This document shows positions 10,364 through 22,284 of a stretch of DNA of 64,000 bases, piece after piece. Below the pieces are notes generated by a model. That model had not been told where the DNA came from. It ran no database searches and saw only the letters and a program-made list of their open reading frames with translations. Every line of letters starts with the position of its first letter. Within the stretch, counting starts at the first letter, position 1. This DNA comes from Rhizomys pruinosus (Eukaryota > Chordata > Mammalia > Rodentia > Spalacidae): assembly GCA_009823505.1 (NCBI GenBank), contig VZQC01006701.1, positions 4,487 to 68,486 on the forward strand. The letters run 5' to 3'. The position numbers were made by a program, and so were the translations under genes.

Positions 10364-11053
10364 ATGCTGTTTCTTTGCCAAAAAAAAAATGTTTGGAGAA
10401 GCAAATTTCCTCTTTGGAGCAATAGCTTGTGTCTCCTACACATCCTGAACAGCCTGTTCCCTTCAGTAAACTTACCTCAAGAAGAAGCAGGCTCAAGTGT
10501 GTCAGTCATGCCTGGGGCAATAGACTTTACTGGTTCCCTATCCCTCTCATTTTGTAGGCTTCACTACACAAAACCAGAGGCACAAACACATGAGCCAGTT
10601 AAGTGGATGTTTTTGTCTTTAGTCATTGCAAATTATAGGACATTGTTTTTTAATACCCCTTTTACCCATTGTTTCACTATGAAGAAGACCACTCTAGTCA
10701 GAATCCAGGGCATAGACATGAGGCTCAGAACATGGGGAGATCCACCCCACTGCCTCCAATCTGATTATGACATTGTTGTAAAGGAAAGAATAGAAATCTC
10801 CAGATTTATCTTTTGCCCACGATTGCAAATTATGTTATTTGCTCCTGTCTGGTGTCCTTCATTAGGATTCCTTTGCAAACATGTCTTCCCAGATCAGCTT
10901 TTATGTGGTGCTGGTATTCCATCAGTGTTAATAGACTGGGCAAAATGTGTTATTTTAAAAAAAGAAAAAGCAAATAAAACAAAAGAATTTCACAGAAATA
11001 TTCTTGTAGTGGTTGGTAAATTAACAGTTTTTGAGTCTCCTAGATTCTGCTAA
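10364..11053 (+). other. longest open frame in the window (229 codons), unassigned
   Basis: The frame starts with an ATG that has G at -3, and runs without stop to a TAA just before a B2. I recognise no domain, signal peptide or family. The predicted protein has no convincing transmembrane helix or repeat, and its start overlaps an A-rich run. An 'aataaa' lies inside the frame at 10973-10978. It is not in a repeat I recognise. A chance open frame or a decayed retrocopy are the simplest readings. Confidence 0.15.
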
Positions 11054-11327
11054 TACACTGGCCATTTATTTTTTTTTAATTTTATTTATTTTTGTATGTG
11101 TATGAATGTACTGACTGCATGCAGGTTTGTGCACCCATGTCGTGCAATGCTGCGGAGGTCAGAAGAGGGTCTCAGATTCCCCTGGAACTGGAGTTCTCCT
11201 GGAATTGGAGTTACAAACGGTTCTCAGCCGCCATGTGGGTGCTGGGGATTGAACCTGGGTCCTCTGCAAGATCAGTCGGTGCTCTCAACCGCTAGACCCT
11301 CTCTCCAGCCCCTACACTGGCCATTTA
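11054..11327 (-). mobile_element. B2/B3-type SINE, antisense, 15-bp target duplication
   Basis: The body is 11069-11312, from a T-rich tail to 'ctctctccagcccc'. Perfect direct repeats 'tacactggccattta' flank it at 11054-11068 and 11313-11327. The B box reads 'gattgaacctggg' in antisense, slightly decayed from the best copies. The frames overlapping it are the standard antisense frames of this SINE and are not genes. Confidence 0.93.
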
Positions 11328-12084
11328 AACTTCTTTCTGGTGCCAAATATTCACCAGGACTCTGGATTGTATCTGGTTCTATAGTTGGTCTTTGAACCTC
11401 TGTTCATGTGGTTTAGGTGTCAGCTGTCTTGACCACATAAAGTAGTGATAAAGATTGTAAATATTACCTCTGTTTCTAGTGAAAACAGGGTACCTCTACA
11501 CGGTACAATAGTCTCCTCTAAATTGTGGGTTCTTAGGATCTGTTAGAGGCCTCCAGGAATAGACTAGAGATGAAGTTACGAAGGCACATGTGAGTCCATG
11601 AATTTCTGTGATTCTCTAACACAAGTCTTGCTATAGTAATTTTACTTCTGAATCTCAGTGACCTCATCTGTGAACCAAAGGAAAAAAAAATGAATGCAAG
11701 CACTGGAGATCAAAATGACTGGCATGTGAAATAATTTATTTTAAAGCATGCAATAGAAAATAACTATACTGTATCTCACAGAATCAAAGGAAAAAATTGA
11801 GTAACTGAACATTACCTGGAAGAGATAAAGCCAAAGAAGAATTGGAGATGCCTTCACAGATGCTTGAACTCCAACTATGCCCAACAGAATTTCTCTTGCA
11901 TATGTTATTAAGATTCATATTTCTGGGAGAGAGAATTTTGTTGTGTTAGTTTGGGTCTCATATTTGGTCTTCTATCAAGGGGAGCAGGAGCTTATGACTT
12001 GCAGTCCCACAAGAAATGTACAGAATAGAAGCAGGAATGTTTCCAAAGAAAATAAGAACAATTAACTAAGCATCAACAATTAAA
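11328..12084. other. anonymous sequence, no feature seen
   Basis: I recognise no repeat and no coding sequence longer than about 60 codons. Confidence 0.35.
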
Positions 12085-12238
12085 GCCGGGCGTGGTGGTG
12101 CACACCTTTAATCCTAGAACTTGGGAGGCAGAGGCAGGTGGATCTTTGTGAGTTCAAAGCCAGCCTGGTCTACAGAGTGAGTTCCAGGACAGCTGGGGCT
12201 ACAGGGAGACCCTGTCTCGAAAAGACCAAAAAAAAAAA
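12085..12238 (+). mobile_element. B1 SINE, sense
   Basis: This is a near-consensus B1 with 'gccgggcgtggtggtgcaca', 'agcctggtctacagagtgag', 'ggacagctggggctacaggg' and 'ctgtctcgaaaagacc', then a 13-A tail. The flanking 'aattaaa' at 12078-12084 and 12239-12245 may be a short target duplication, but it is AT-rich and weak evidence. Confidence 0.9.
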
Positions 12239-12245
12239 AATTAAA

Positions 12246-12992
12246 TAAAATGTGGGCATTAGATCAGTCATAAAACACCAAGAAGATTAAATTGTGTAAT
12301 GCAGAGAGAGTGAGAGAGAGAATAAAGCAAATATTCAGAAACTAGACGTTAATTATGCAGCAAATGATAATGACATAGCAACAGAGGATTAAAGGAAAAA
12401 AGACTGTGTGTGAGGTCACTGGCAAACCCTGGCTTTGTTTTCTTCATCAGAGTATGAGAGATGCTTTAACTAAGCTATATGGCACAATATACATAAAGCC
12501 CTTAGTGCTTTTTGGCTTATGACTACATGCTCAATTTTTTTGTGTATATAACCATACCTATAGAGTTACATCTATATACAATACATCTACATCAACACAC
12601 ATATGTATTTATATGTATGTACACATATATGTGACCTAGAGAGAACTATATCTTAGGACTTTAAAACCTCATAAAGTCCATTAAAGTCATAAAGTTTCTG
12701 GTTGCATATGCATGCAGGCCTGTGTGACACTCTTCCATCATTAAATACATTTTCTTAACATCCACATGTAGACAGAATTGATATTTTATCCCATGTAAAG
12801 TATCTGACCCAAGCATATAATATTAGTAACACAGTATTCTGCTAACATAATGTATTATTATTTTTCCTTTAATTATTTTAAGGGAAATTTTTTGGTGATG
12901 ATATTAACATTAATTCTTAAATTTCACCTTAGATATTCAATGTTGACATTGTTACATATCATAAATGAGCATCAAGAATGCTTGTTTTCTCT
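12246..12992. other. anonymous AT-rich sequence
   Basis: It includes an AT/AC-rich stretch around 12540-12640 ('tatatgtatgtacacatata') but no recognised transposon or gene. Confidence 0.35.
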
Positions 12993-13067
12993 TTTGAGAC
13001 ATAGTCTAGCTACATAGTCCAGGCTGACCATTCTACTACCTTAGCCCCCAAGGGCTGGTGTTACAGA
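12993..13067 (-). mobile_element. old B1 fragment, antisense
   Basis: Short B1-derived remnants are visible: 'ttttgagacatagtctagct', 'catagtccaggctgacc' and 'gggctggtgttacag'. Divergence is high, the two ends are lost, and a 93-codon frame just downstream (13058-13339) has no recognised motif. Confidence 0.5.
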
Positions 13068-13369
13068 AAGGTATAAGCAAGTCCAACTTGGATTTGAGGG
13101 AGATGGGGATAGAATTTAAGGAACTCATAGATGTAATAGATCACAGAGTTAGGCAACTCTCCCTAACCCATGGCTCTGAGATGTGCTTCCTGCTAGAGAA
13201 AGAGAAGCAGAAGGAGGAAGATGATGAAACCAACAAATGTTTACTATTTTCTAGTGACTTTTTTGGACATTACTCTTTTGCTTGCTGCTCTATATTCGAT
13301 TTTGGGAAATCAGTAATTAAAAGAGGTTGCTATCTCTGAGAGAGTTTATGTTTTAAGCTACTTGTCTGT

Positions 13370-13745
13370 CTTAGTTTCTTTTCTTATTGCTGTGATAAAA
13401 TACTCTGAGTAAAACGATGATGAAAGGAAGGATGATTTAGCTCCCAGCTCCAGGTGATGGTCTATTGCAGTAGGGAAGCTATAGGAGCAGTAATTTGAGG
13501 GCATTGGTCACATTGCATCAACAGTGGGCAAGTAGAGCTAGTGAAAGCATGCTTGCTTCTGCTCAGCTAGTTTTCTCCTTTTTTATATATTTTAGAACCT
13601 TTTTCCCAGACAAAGGCCCTGCCCGTGTTTAAGACAGGTCTCCCAACATAAGTTAATATAATCAAGACATTTCCTAAAAGGCATGCTTATAGACCATCTC
13701 CCAGATGATTGTGGATTCTTTCAGGTTGACACTTAACACTAAGCA
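13370..13745 (+). mobile_element. URR1-type nonautonomous DNA-transposon-like repeat
   Basis: The 5' part 'tcttagtttcttttcttatt' with 'gctgtgataaaatactctga' and the 3' part 'ttcaggttgacacttaacac' match the layout of a rodent repeat I recall as URR1 (a nonautonomous hAT-Charlie family). The middle is strongly diverged. There is no transposase coding sequence. The family name is from memory. Confidence 0.55.
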
Positions 13746-13781
13746 TCATGTTGATTTTGTAGAATACTGAATTAGTAGGGT

Positions 13782-13945
13782 ATTTTTTTTTTTAATTTTT
13801 GGTCTTTTTGAGACAGAGTTTCCCTGTAGCCTCAGCTGTCCTGGAATTCGCTCTGTAGAACAAGCTGGCCTTGAACTCACAAAGATCCACCTGCTTCTGC
13901 CTCCCAAGTGCTAGGATTAAAGGCGTGTGCCACCACGCCCATCTA
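13782..13945 (-). mobile_element. B1 SINE, antisense
   Basis: It reads from a T tract through 'ggtctttttgagacagagtt', 'gctctgtagaacaagctgg' and 'aaagatccacctgcttctgc' to 'gccaccacgcccatc'. A second poly-T run follows the 5' end. I see no clear target duplication. Confidence 0.88.
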
Positions 13946-14318
13946 ACAGTTTTTTTTTTTTTTAACAGAAGGTCAGATACCTCATGTTATCATTATGTGA
14001 TTTGTTTGTGGATGTCTAGAATACATGTTATATTAGCATGAAAATACATTTTCTGTTAACATTACAGCCCCTTGAATTATATTTGTAATGTGGCCAAGTA
14101 ATTGTGTATTAACCAAATTTAAAAAGTACAAACGATGGTTTACTCCATGTTGCAAAGTCAGAGGCATGTAAAATCACTCTCACTCCATTAATGTTATGGT
14201 GCACAGGTATAGCATCATACCACACACCACCTATTTCAATCAAAAGAAACTAAACATATAGGGGAAACTCTTCCAAAATATTAGTCAGTGAAAAAGTCCA
14301 GATTCAAATATGTTATCA
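13946..14318. other. anonymous sequence, no feature seen
   Basis: Apart from a poly-T run just after the B1, I see nothing recognisable. Confidence 0.35.
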
Positions 14319-14537
14319 GGCCTGGAGAGATGGCTCAGCAGTTAAGAGCACTGACTGCTCTTACAGGGGTCCCAGTTTTGATTCCCTGTACTCGCATGGC
14401 AGCTAACAGATGTCCATACCTTCAGTTCCAGGGAATCCATTTCCCTCTTCTGACCTCTATAGGCATTGCACAGCATGGGTATACTTACATCCATGCAGGT
14501 GATATATACACATGAGGTAAAAATAATAAATTAAATA
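14319..14537 (+). mobile_element. B2/B3-type SINE, sense, diverged
   Basis: The head 'cctggagagatggctcagca' with 'gttaagagcactgactgctc' is clear. The B box is altered to 'gttttgattccc', so Pol III promoter function is doubtful. The body contains 'ccttcagttccagggaatcc' and 'ctcttctgacctctatag', and the tail is A/T-rich. Confidence 0.8.
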
Positions 14538-14969
14538 TAACAAAACAAACATTATATTATGTAATTTCAGATTATATGGCCATCAATTACTCATATAAAC
14601 CCCCAGCAAGCTCAAACCTGACAAAATGTCAGCACAGATATGAGGAAGTGGGTAAGATACCCCAACTCTGCATAATGAAATCCTGGCAACTGATGGTGGC
14701 TGGCAGGGAGAGAGTAAGTCTATTTCAACAATGTGACTCTTAGTAGGTTAATAAGGCCCAAGTATATAGACCCACAGTAAATGTCATTTGGGAACCCAAA
14801 TTAGCCCCATAGTCTTCATATAGAGCCTTTTGATATTATGGAGGCTCTTAGTCAAGAGTTTGTCTTAAGTCTTAATAGATTTTTGACTGGAATTTTGCAC
14901 ACTAGTGTGACTAGACACACTAAATGCATTTTGCATTCTAAAATGGTTACAGGTCTTTTAGGACTAAGG
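14538..14969. other. anonymous sequence, no feature seen
   Basis: I find no repeat or coding sequence here. Confidence 0.35.
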
Positions 14970-15380
14970 ATGTGTTCTAGTTTCTCTTCAATTGCTGTGA
15001 CAAAACACCCTGACTGACACCAACTTGGGGAGGAAAGGGTTTACTCAGCTCACATCTCCTAGGTCACAGTTCATCACTCAGGGAGCCCAAGGCAGAAACT
15101 CAGGGCAGGAACCTGGAGGCAGGAGCCAAAGCACAGGCCATGGAGGAGTGCTGCTTACTAGCTTGCTCCCCTGGCCCATGCCCAGTCTGCCCTCCTACAA
15201 GGTACAAATCGACCTGCCCAGAGGTGGCACCACCCATAGTGGGCTGGGCCCTCCCACATTGCCAACAATCAAGACAATACTCCACAGACGTGGCCACAGG
15301 CCAGTCCATGGAGCCAATTCCCCAATTGAGGCTCCCTCAACCCAGCTGTGTCAAGTTGACACTAAAGCTCTCCAGCACAA
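14970..15380 (+). mobile_element. URR1-type DNA-transposon-like repeat, sense
   Basis: A well-preserved copy: 'gtgttctagtttctcttcaa', 'ttgctgtgacaaaacaccct', 'ggaggaaagggtttactcag', 'ccatggaggagtgctgctta', 'agtgggctgggccctcccac' and a 3' end with 'gtgtcaagttgacac' and 'ctctccagcaca'. Three overlapping open frames of 69-145 codons lie in it. They reflect its GC-rich composition and encode nothing I recognise. Confidence 0.65.
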
Positions 15381-15407
15381 GATACAAAGTTATAGTTCAA
15401 AAATGAT

Positions 15408-15780
15408 ATGTTTAGCTGTCAAGTTGATACTATTCTCTTTGACTGGATTTGTAATCATTTAGGAGACATACTCTGAGTGTATCTTTGAGGCAGTTTGAGA
15501 AATGTTCACCTGAGGAGGGAAGGCCCACCCTGAATGAGAATAACGCCATCTCCTGAACAAGGGTTCCAGGATGAATAAAAAAGGAAAGAAGAAAGTGATC
15601 TGAACATAGCATTTTCTACTTCTTGATTGTGAACACAAGTGAGGGGAGTCATCCTACTTCTTCCATCATAGCTAGAGGCATCCTTACCATAAGCCTTCCC
15701 CGGCAGGGAAGTAAGCTCTTTTTTTCATTAAATATGTTGCTGTTGTCAGATATTTTGTCAAATAATTGAGAAGCTAATAC
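15408..15780 (-). mobile_element. URR1-type repeat, opposite orientation
   Basis: It starts with 'tttagctgtcaagttgatac' and has 'aggagggaaggcccaccctg', 'aaccttccccggc'-like sequence and an end 'ttgtcagatattttgtcaaa'. The order is the reverse of the preceding copy, so the two lie tail to tail about 27 bp apart. It is more diverged and may belong to a related subfamily. Confidence 0.5.
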
Positions 15781-16372
15781 ACTGCCTTTTCCAAATTTGA
15801 TTCATCTCCCTGAATTATTTTTAACTCAGTTTTTAATGTGAAAACACATTATCACCAAATTTTGGGTCTTTGGTAGGTGTAGAGTCTAATTCTGCAATTC
15901 ATCCTTAGATTCATTGTGTCATTAAATGACCAAAGAAAAACATCAAGATTTTTATAAGGATAAAATGTGGCATTAGTGAGAGCCTATGGTAGTTGCTTTG
16001 GGGTCTGGAAAGATGAATGCAATCCACATCTTTTTTCTCAAGGAGAAACAAGGTGAAATAGATAAAGTGATCATGTGGAGGCAGAAACACAAATAACCAT
16101 TAAGTAGTTATAGGAGACAAGTTGTGTGTCACATTGTCTTGATATAAACTAGGACATGAGAGACCCCAAGGAGACAGAAATGACATGGTTGGGTGGGTTT
16201 CTATGGATGATTTGGAAAAACATACCAGCATGATGCAAGTTAAAGGAAGCTGAATTTGGTAAGCAATCAATAGAATATTTCATGTGATATATAATATAAT
16301 AGTTCTTGTGAAGCATCAATAATCTCTAAAGACAAGAATATATTTGCTGGTCCTGCCAGTAAAGAAATGTAA
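15781..16372. other. anonymous sequence, no feature seen
   Basis: No recognised repeat or gene. Confidence 0.35.
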
Positions 16373-16403
16373 AATAATAATAATAATAATAATAATAATA
16401 TTA
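16373..16403. repeat. (AAT)n microsatellite
   Basis: About ten uninterrupted 'aat' units precede 'attaatatat'. Its position does not coincide with the poly-A tail of any element I recognise. Confidence 0.9.
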
Positions 16404-16440
16404 ATATATTTAGAAGGTAAATAAAATAGTGTTTCACTAT

Positions 16441-16852
16441 TGTGCTGGATAGCTTTAGTGTTAACTAGATACATGTGGGTTGAGTGAACCTCAGTTAGGG
16501 AATTGCCTCCATTAGACTGTCCTGTGGCCATGTCTGGGGGCTATTTTTATGATTGTTGAGTGATGTGGGAGGTCTCAGCCCACAGTCGGTGGTGCCACTT
16601 CTGAGCAGTTTGTTCTGTATGGTATAAAAAGCAGGCTGAGGATGGGCCAGAGGACCAACCCAGTAAGCAACATTCCTCCATGACCTGTGCTTCAACTCCT
16701 GCCTCTAGATTCCTGCTCTGAATTCCTACCTCTACCTTCCTAAATGATGGACTGTGACTTGAGAGATATAAGACAGATAAACTCTTTCCTCCCCAAGTTG
16801 GTATTGGTCAGATTTTTTTTTTCACAGAAATTGAAAGTAAACTCGAACATCT
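16441..16852 (-). mobile_element. URR1-type repeat, antisense, complete length
   Basis: It starts with 'tgtgctggatagctttagtg' and contains 'ggtggtgccacttctgagca', 'ataaaaagcaggctgagga', 'gtaagcaacattcctccatg', 'aactctttcctccccaagtt' and an end 'cacagaaattgaaagtaa'. It is the reverse complement, by eye, of the copy at 14970-15380. No transposase is present. Confidence 0.65.
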
Positions 16853-17194
16853 GTCTTATAATGAGCAGATCAAATGACGAGGGATCTTTGTCCTATTGCT
16901 GCGGAAACTTTCAGAGAGATTAACCTTAAATCCACAGGAATTAGAAACCATAAATAGTTTCCATGTTAAAGTAAGTTGATTTTGCTCAATGATGTAGAGG
17001 ACTAGTTTATTTGGATTCTTATAATAGAGTGATTAGGTGCTTGTTTTAATTTTTCATGTAATGCAGAATAATGAACTTTAGAGTGCTGGGTTTGGAAGTA
17101 AGGAAGAAGAAGACTAAGAAAAATAATCTCAGCTATTTTGCTAGATAAAAGCTTTCTTTTTATAAAATATTAATTTGATGTAATAAATAAAATT
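16853..17194. other. anonymous sequence, no feature seen
   Basis: AT-rich, with no recognised repeat or gene. Confidence 0.35.
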
Positions 17195-17414
17195 GTTTCA
17201 TTTATTATTTTTATTTCCTGCATATGAATGTATTGCCTGCATATATGTAAGTGCACCGTGGTCATGCAATGTCTATGAGGCTCAATGAGGGCATTCCACC
17301 CCTTCAAGTGGAGTTACATATAGTTGTTAGTTGCCAGGTGGGTGCTGGGTACTGAACCAGTTCCCCTGCAAGAGCAGCTAGTGCTCTTAACCTCTGAGCC
17401 ATCTTTCTAGCTCC
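17195..17414 (-). mobile_element. old B2/B3-type SINE, antisense
   Basis: Visible parts are 'tgtattgcctgcatatatgt', 'aagtgcaccgtggtcatgca', 'caggtgggtgctgggtactg', 'ccctgcaagagcagctagtg' and 'tgagccatctttctagctcc'. The B box has decayed. Confidence 0.72.
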
Positions 17415-18370
17415 ATAAAAAGCTTTATTTGGAAAACATATTTAAATTACATCATCCACAGTGACACTATAAGGCTCACCTACCCACATGTATTTCTACT
17501 GACCTGAGTATAGGATTTTTCAAATAACCCTGATACATTTTAAATTTCTTGGAATTATATTTTATACCTCTAATATTTGACTACACATGGTAATATAATT
17601 AAATGTATAGCGGTATCCTCAATTAGATTAGAACACCACTAAGGCCCTGCCATGTTCCAAATTCCTTCTAAATATTGCTTCAAAACATTTATGTAACATT
17701 GGTTGTTAGGTCTTGTGATGGATGTAAAACAAGACTCAGGAAAAGTAAAACATGTATTCCCAAGTTGCTCACCATATAGGGGAGAAACAACAGCAACACT
17801 TGTAAAGCCATTAGAGGGCAGTCTTGACATTATATAATTAAGGATTTAATTATGTGGAAAAATTATAGAGGATTTAAATGGAAGGAGATTGATGAGTGTG
17901 AAGTGAAGGATGACGTCATGGGAAAGATGGGCAAAGATGGAAGAGAATTAACAAGGGCATTGGAGAGAGTTGCCTAAAGAGGGAAGCTTCTCTGACTTTT
18001 TTAATGTAATTTGTCCCTCTGGAGTAGTCCAGGACAGATAGAATGAGAGGACATGACACATATTTCAAAGACAGTTTAAGGCTTCAATTTGATGGGGCAA
18101 ATACCATAAATATCTGCAAGTATTTTAATCTAGATTTAGAGATAAAGTTAATCTGAGATTATCATTTTTAATAAATACAAGATAGTTCAACAAGAATGAT
18201 ATTGATTGATTTATAATAACTAGTAAAAACTCTTTGCATGAAAATATTTTCCAGTGAATATTTTCAGGCAGCCATAAGTTAAAGGATAAATTTAGGGATT
18301 CCAAATAGTTCAATGTCAAAATGCTACATAAAAAACATGAATTCTAATATTTGTTTAATATTCATTTAGA
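17415..18370. other. anonymous AT-rich sequence
   Basis: No recognised repeat or gene. Short minus-strand frames near 17639 and 18125 carry no motif. Confidence 0.35.
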
Positions 18371-18510
18371 GGCTTGGCACTGGCACTGTAATTCCCACAC
18401 CAGAGAGGGAGAGGAGGTGGATCTTTGTGAGTTTGTAGCCAGCATGCTCTCCATAGGAAGTTCCAGGTCAGTTAGGACTGGAGATAATTAGACCTTGTCT
18501 CCAAAACCTA
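18371..18510 (+). mobile_element. old B1 SINE, sense
   Basis: Diverged but collinear with B1: 'ggatctttgtgagtttgtag', 'ccagcatgctctccatagga', 'agttccaggtcagttaggac' and 'ttgtctccaaaacctaag'. Its age is far greater than the near-consensus B1s. Confidence 0.6.
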
Positions 18511-21500
18511 AGATTTATTGAGAAGTATTTGTGTACATATTATTTCTTTTCAGTTTATCATTCTACAATCAAACACAGTACATGTTTTTCATATTATAGA
18601 AACTGGACTCAAATTAGGCATCTCCAGAATTGAGTTGTCCTCCATTTCAGTTTGAAGCTATCCTAACAATATTGATGAGAGGGTACCATTAACAGAAAAC
18701 TATTAGAGTATTGTCTTTCATGCATAACAATTTTCTCTCCAAGAAATGGACTAATTATATTCTGAATTTCAGAAGCTATGTATATGAAAATTAATTTCTG
18801 TGTTGGATTAAATATAAAATGAGTAACCAAAATGTTAATGTAGAAAATAAACAATATTGTTTTCTTATAGTTTGTTTTCTGTATTTAATACCACCAATGA
18901 GACTTCTTTGTAATGTTTAGATCAATTCATACACCACTTTATTTTATATAATCGTATCTCTGTATGAGTCAAGAAATATTTGGATTGTCAGCTTACTAGC
19001 AAAATACCAGTCAATCAAAAAGAATATGAGTACCTGAAAAATATTTTAGTTTTTTTCATCTACTCTTACTACCTTTGACCACAAGGTGGCAATCTCTAGA
19101 TATGTGTAAATTCAAGCTTTTTTCTTTTACTTTTCTTTCTTTCTTTTTTTTTTTTTTTATTTATAATGATGCTTCAGAATTAAATTCTATGATTCTACCC
19201 AAACCAACCTCAATGCTCGATGGTGATAATCTTCCTAAGAAGCCAAGTGAATTTAAAAATACAGCTTAGGAAACTAGCATGGTTAAATTTGTCACATAGA
19301 TCACTAGCAAGTTGCTACTGTTTTTATTTTGTGTGTACATTTCTTAATTCTGGTATAGTCTATTTAGGTCTAATTTGGTTCCTAGGTATGTGCAGAAAAA
19401 CAGATTGTCCACTCAAAATCTGATTACTTTTGAACTGCCTCTAGTCAGGATTGCTTCATGGGAACTCCACAGCGAGCAAATGTACAGAGAACGGCTACTT
19501 GTAATATCACTGCTGTGACCATGTGTCTGAAATGTATCTAGACTTGAATAAATTTAAATAGTCTACTGATTTAACCCCATCTACAAATCCCTTAAGACTG
19601 TGTTCAAATATTTTTATTCAAAATGGGTACTTGAACATAACTTTTATCTTGCAACCGTGTGTGGGGCCAAGGGATACTTAGTCCTTTTTTTCAAATTTAG
19701 TGTTGACCTTGGCAACTGCTATACATGGGCCAGAGTATGATACAAAGATATAGGTCTGGCAGTTGGATCTTAGGAACACATCACCCTGACAGCTTTTACT
19801 ACTCCATTTATAGTTGTTTTTCTTTTTTTGGTGGTGGGGGAGATAGGTCCTTTGCACAAGTAATTTCATTTGAAGTCTTAAAAATTAGAGAAGAACCACC
19901 CAAATCGTCGTCATAAGTCCTCATTCTGGCTCTCCTAGGCAAAGTTTTACAACTTCTCTTTACTTCCATTGAGTAATTATGACCTAAACAGGTTATTTTC
20001 CAATGGAGGAATCTATATAGTTTCTGTATAGTGCAACTTACAAAGCAGAATCTTAATGGCGCCTATGAGAATATCTGTTAGAAACCCTCTAGTCCCTCTT
20101 TCATCTTTACGCTCATAATAGGGAAGTTGTAACTGATTGTCACTTTGGTGCATGTGAGGCAATACTCTAGGTATGGTCTATGACTATATTCTTTGCTTTT
20201 TACTTTGGCCCAGATAAAACAGCAATGGATCCTATATTCTGTTAATGCATATGACAAAGCCTGCTTATGTTTTGAAACATTTCCTTGGCACATTGAGCAG
20301 CTGATTGAAATGTCCATGCAGAGAAGCTCATGTGTAAAATAAATGAGCTGAATGTAAAAGACGTAAAACCTACAGACATCTCAAATAGAGAAGAATGTGG
20401 AATGAGTGATGATTAGCAGGACCTAGCAAAAGAATTACATAAAACGAACTGATTAACTTAAAAATATAGATAGAGAAAAACGTAAAATTTTCAGCCAGTT
20501 GCTCTCCCTGTGGTTACTGTGGAAATGACAACTAGGAGGAGTTATGGGCTAGCAAAATAGAGTAGAAGCAATAAAGTGGAAAGAGTTTTGCACTGGGAAG
20601 AATCTTTAATACATGTGGTATTGTGAAAAGCATTACAGCCCCAGTATAAAAAATGTAGGTATAAGTGTACCTGATAGACATTTGCAGGCAGTAATGCAAG
20701 TGGAAAGTAAACAGAAGAACTTGGTTTGATTTAAAATGAGGAGAGAATTTGATAAAACAAAGTCTGTGATGGAAAGGTCAAATTGGAGAACACAGGTTAC
20801 AGAGCAGAAACAAGTCAGGATGAAGATATGGAGATTGGTACAGAGAATAGTGAAAAAGTTATCCAAGCTAAATATATTATACATCAGACTCCAGCTGCTC
20901 TTATAGATGTGCTACATGATCTCAGGGGATAAGTGACAGCAAAAGGCAGAGCTACTATTCTACCAAGGACCTTATAATCTTATTGGGAAGAGTAGGCATA
21001 AGCATATTAAAATTAGGTCTAATACAAATATTAATAAAAAAGTCAGCACAGTAAAAAGGTTGGAAAAATAGGAACAAATTTAACATTTGAGTCTAGCTAA
21101 TGGTCCATTCAAACGTTATGAGGGAAAATATGTAATTCATATATATTTCTTGGACAAAGTTTGATCTTATATATCTCCTTGACTTCTAATAACAAGAATT
21201 GGATCAACACAATTTAAGGTAAATGACATAGATGCATGAGTGACTTAGATTTAGTATCTCCGGTTTTCTAAATTGTAGACCTCAGTTTCTGACCCCGCTG
21301 ATTTAAGATTATAGGAGCTGTGTTTGATAGCTGAACCAATTAAGCTTTCTAGGTCCTTTGCTTGTAAATGTTTTTATGATTAAGGGAAAGGAGAAAGCTG
21401 CTAAATGAGAAAAACAGTCCTCACACATAAATGAATTTACTTTGAGCAGCAACATTTTTCAAATTAATTTTTGGTCTCATGGAAAGTCACTCATTAGATT

Positions 21501-21655
21501 AAAAATATCTCTCCCCAGTGGTCATTAAATACATACAATAATTTGTGACATTTAAAAACTTTTAAAAACTTCAATTTACTTTTTAATTTAATTTGTAGAA
21601 CTTTTGGATTTCAGGGGTACAACTTCTTAAATTCCATTTATTAAAGAAGTTGTAA
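18511..21655. other. 3.1 kb of anonymous AT-rich sequence
   Basis: Apart from a pyrimidine run at about 19127-19159 and short chance frames, I see no transposon, promoter or exon. It may hold ancient repeats or conserved non-coding elements that cannot be recognised without alignment. Confidence 0.35.
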
Positions 21656-21794
21656 GCCGAGCATGGTGGCACACGCCTTTAATCCTAGCACTTGGGAGGC
21701 AGAGGCAGGCGGATCTTTGTGAGTTCAAGACCAGTCTGGTCTATAGAGTGAGTTCCAGGACAGCTGCGGCTACAGGGAGACCCTGTAAAAAAAG
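21656..21794 (+). mobile_element. B1 SINE, sense, 3' end shortened
   Basis: The body 'gccgagcatggtggcacacg', 'ggatctttgtgagttcaaga' and 'cagctgcggctacagggaga' ends at 'ccctgt', followed directly by a short A run. The usual 'ctcgaaaagacc' end is missing. I see no clear target duplication. Confidence 0.85.
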
Positions 21795-22284
21795 CATCAT
21801 TCATAGTGTTAGTTCTTAGAAGCTCAGAAAGGGAAAGTGACTTTTCAGCACACTTTATTTAACATTGCTGGACCATCCCCAAATCTTCCCAGATTCTAAA
21901 TTAATGTTGTTTTACCAGGTTATGTAGCCTTTATAGAGAAACATACGGGGATTTTGTCAAAATACCACTGCTTTTGAACGGATGTATATGTACATGCAAG
22001 CAAGCTTTCCCAAAAATGTTCCCCTACTAGAAAAATCTAATATGATTCAGTATGTGCTAAAAATATAAGATGAAAATTAGAATGTGTTTATTATTTTTTT
22101 TTCTTTTTAGGTCTCAAATAACTTTATTTCACCCAAGAAAAGGATCTTTGTTGCCTTGCAGTTTGTTACTGACCATACTGGGCCACATTTTTCCCCCATT
22201 TCCTTTGAAAGCCTGTTGTTTATAAGGCTATGTAGAACTTAATGTATACTCAAGAAAGATAACTGAAAAGCTCAATATGTTAAC
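21795..22284. other. anonymous sequence, no feature seen
   Basis: No recognised repeat or gene. Confidence 0.35.

Noticed and set aside
15025..15462. 145-codon open frame, one of the longest
   Set aside because: It lies inside a URR1-type repeat copy, overlaps two other frames of similar length, and shows no family resemblance. The frame reflects the GC-richer repeat.
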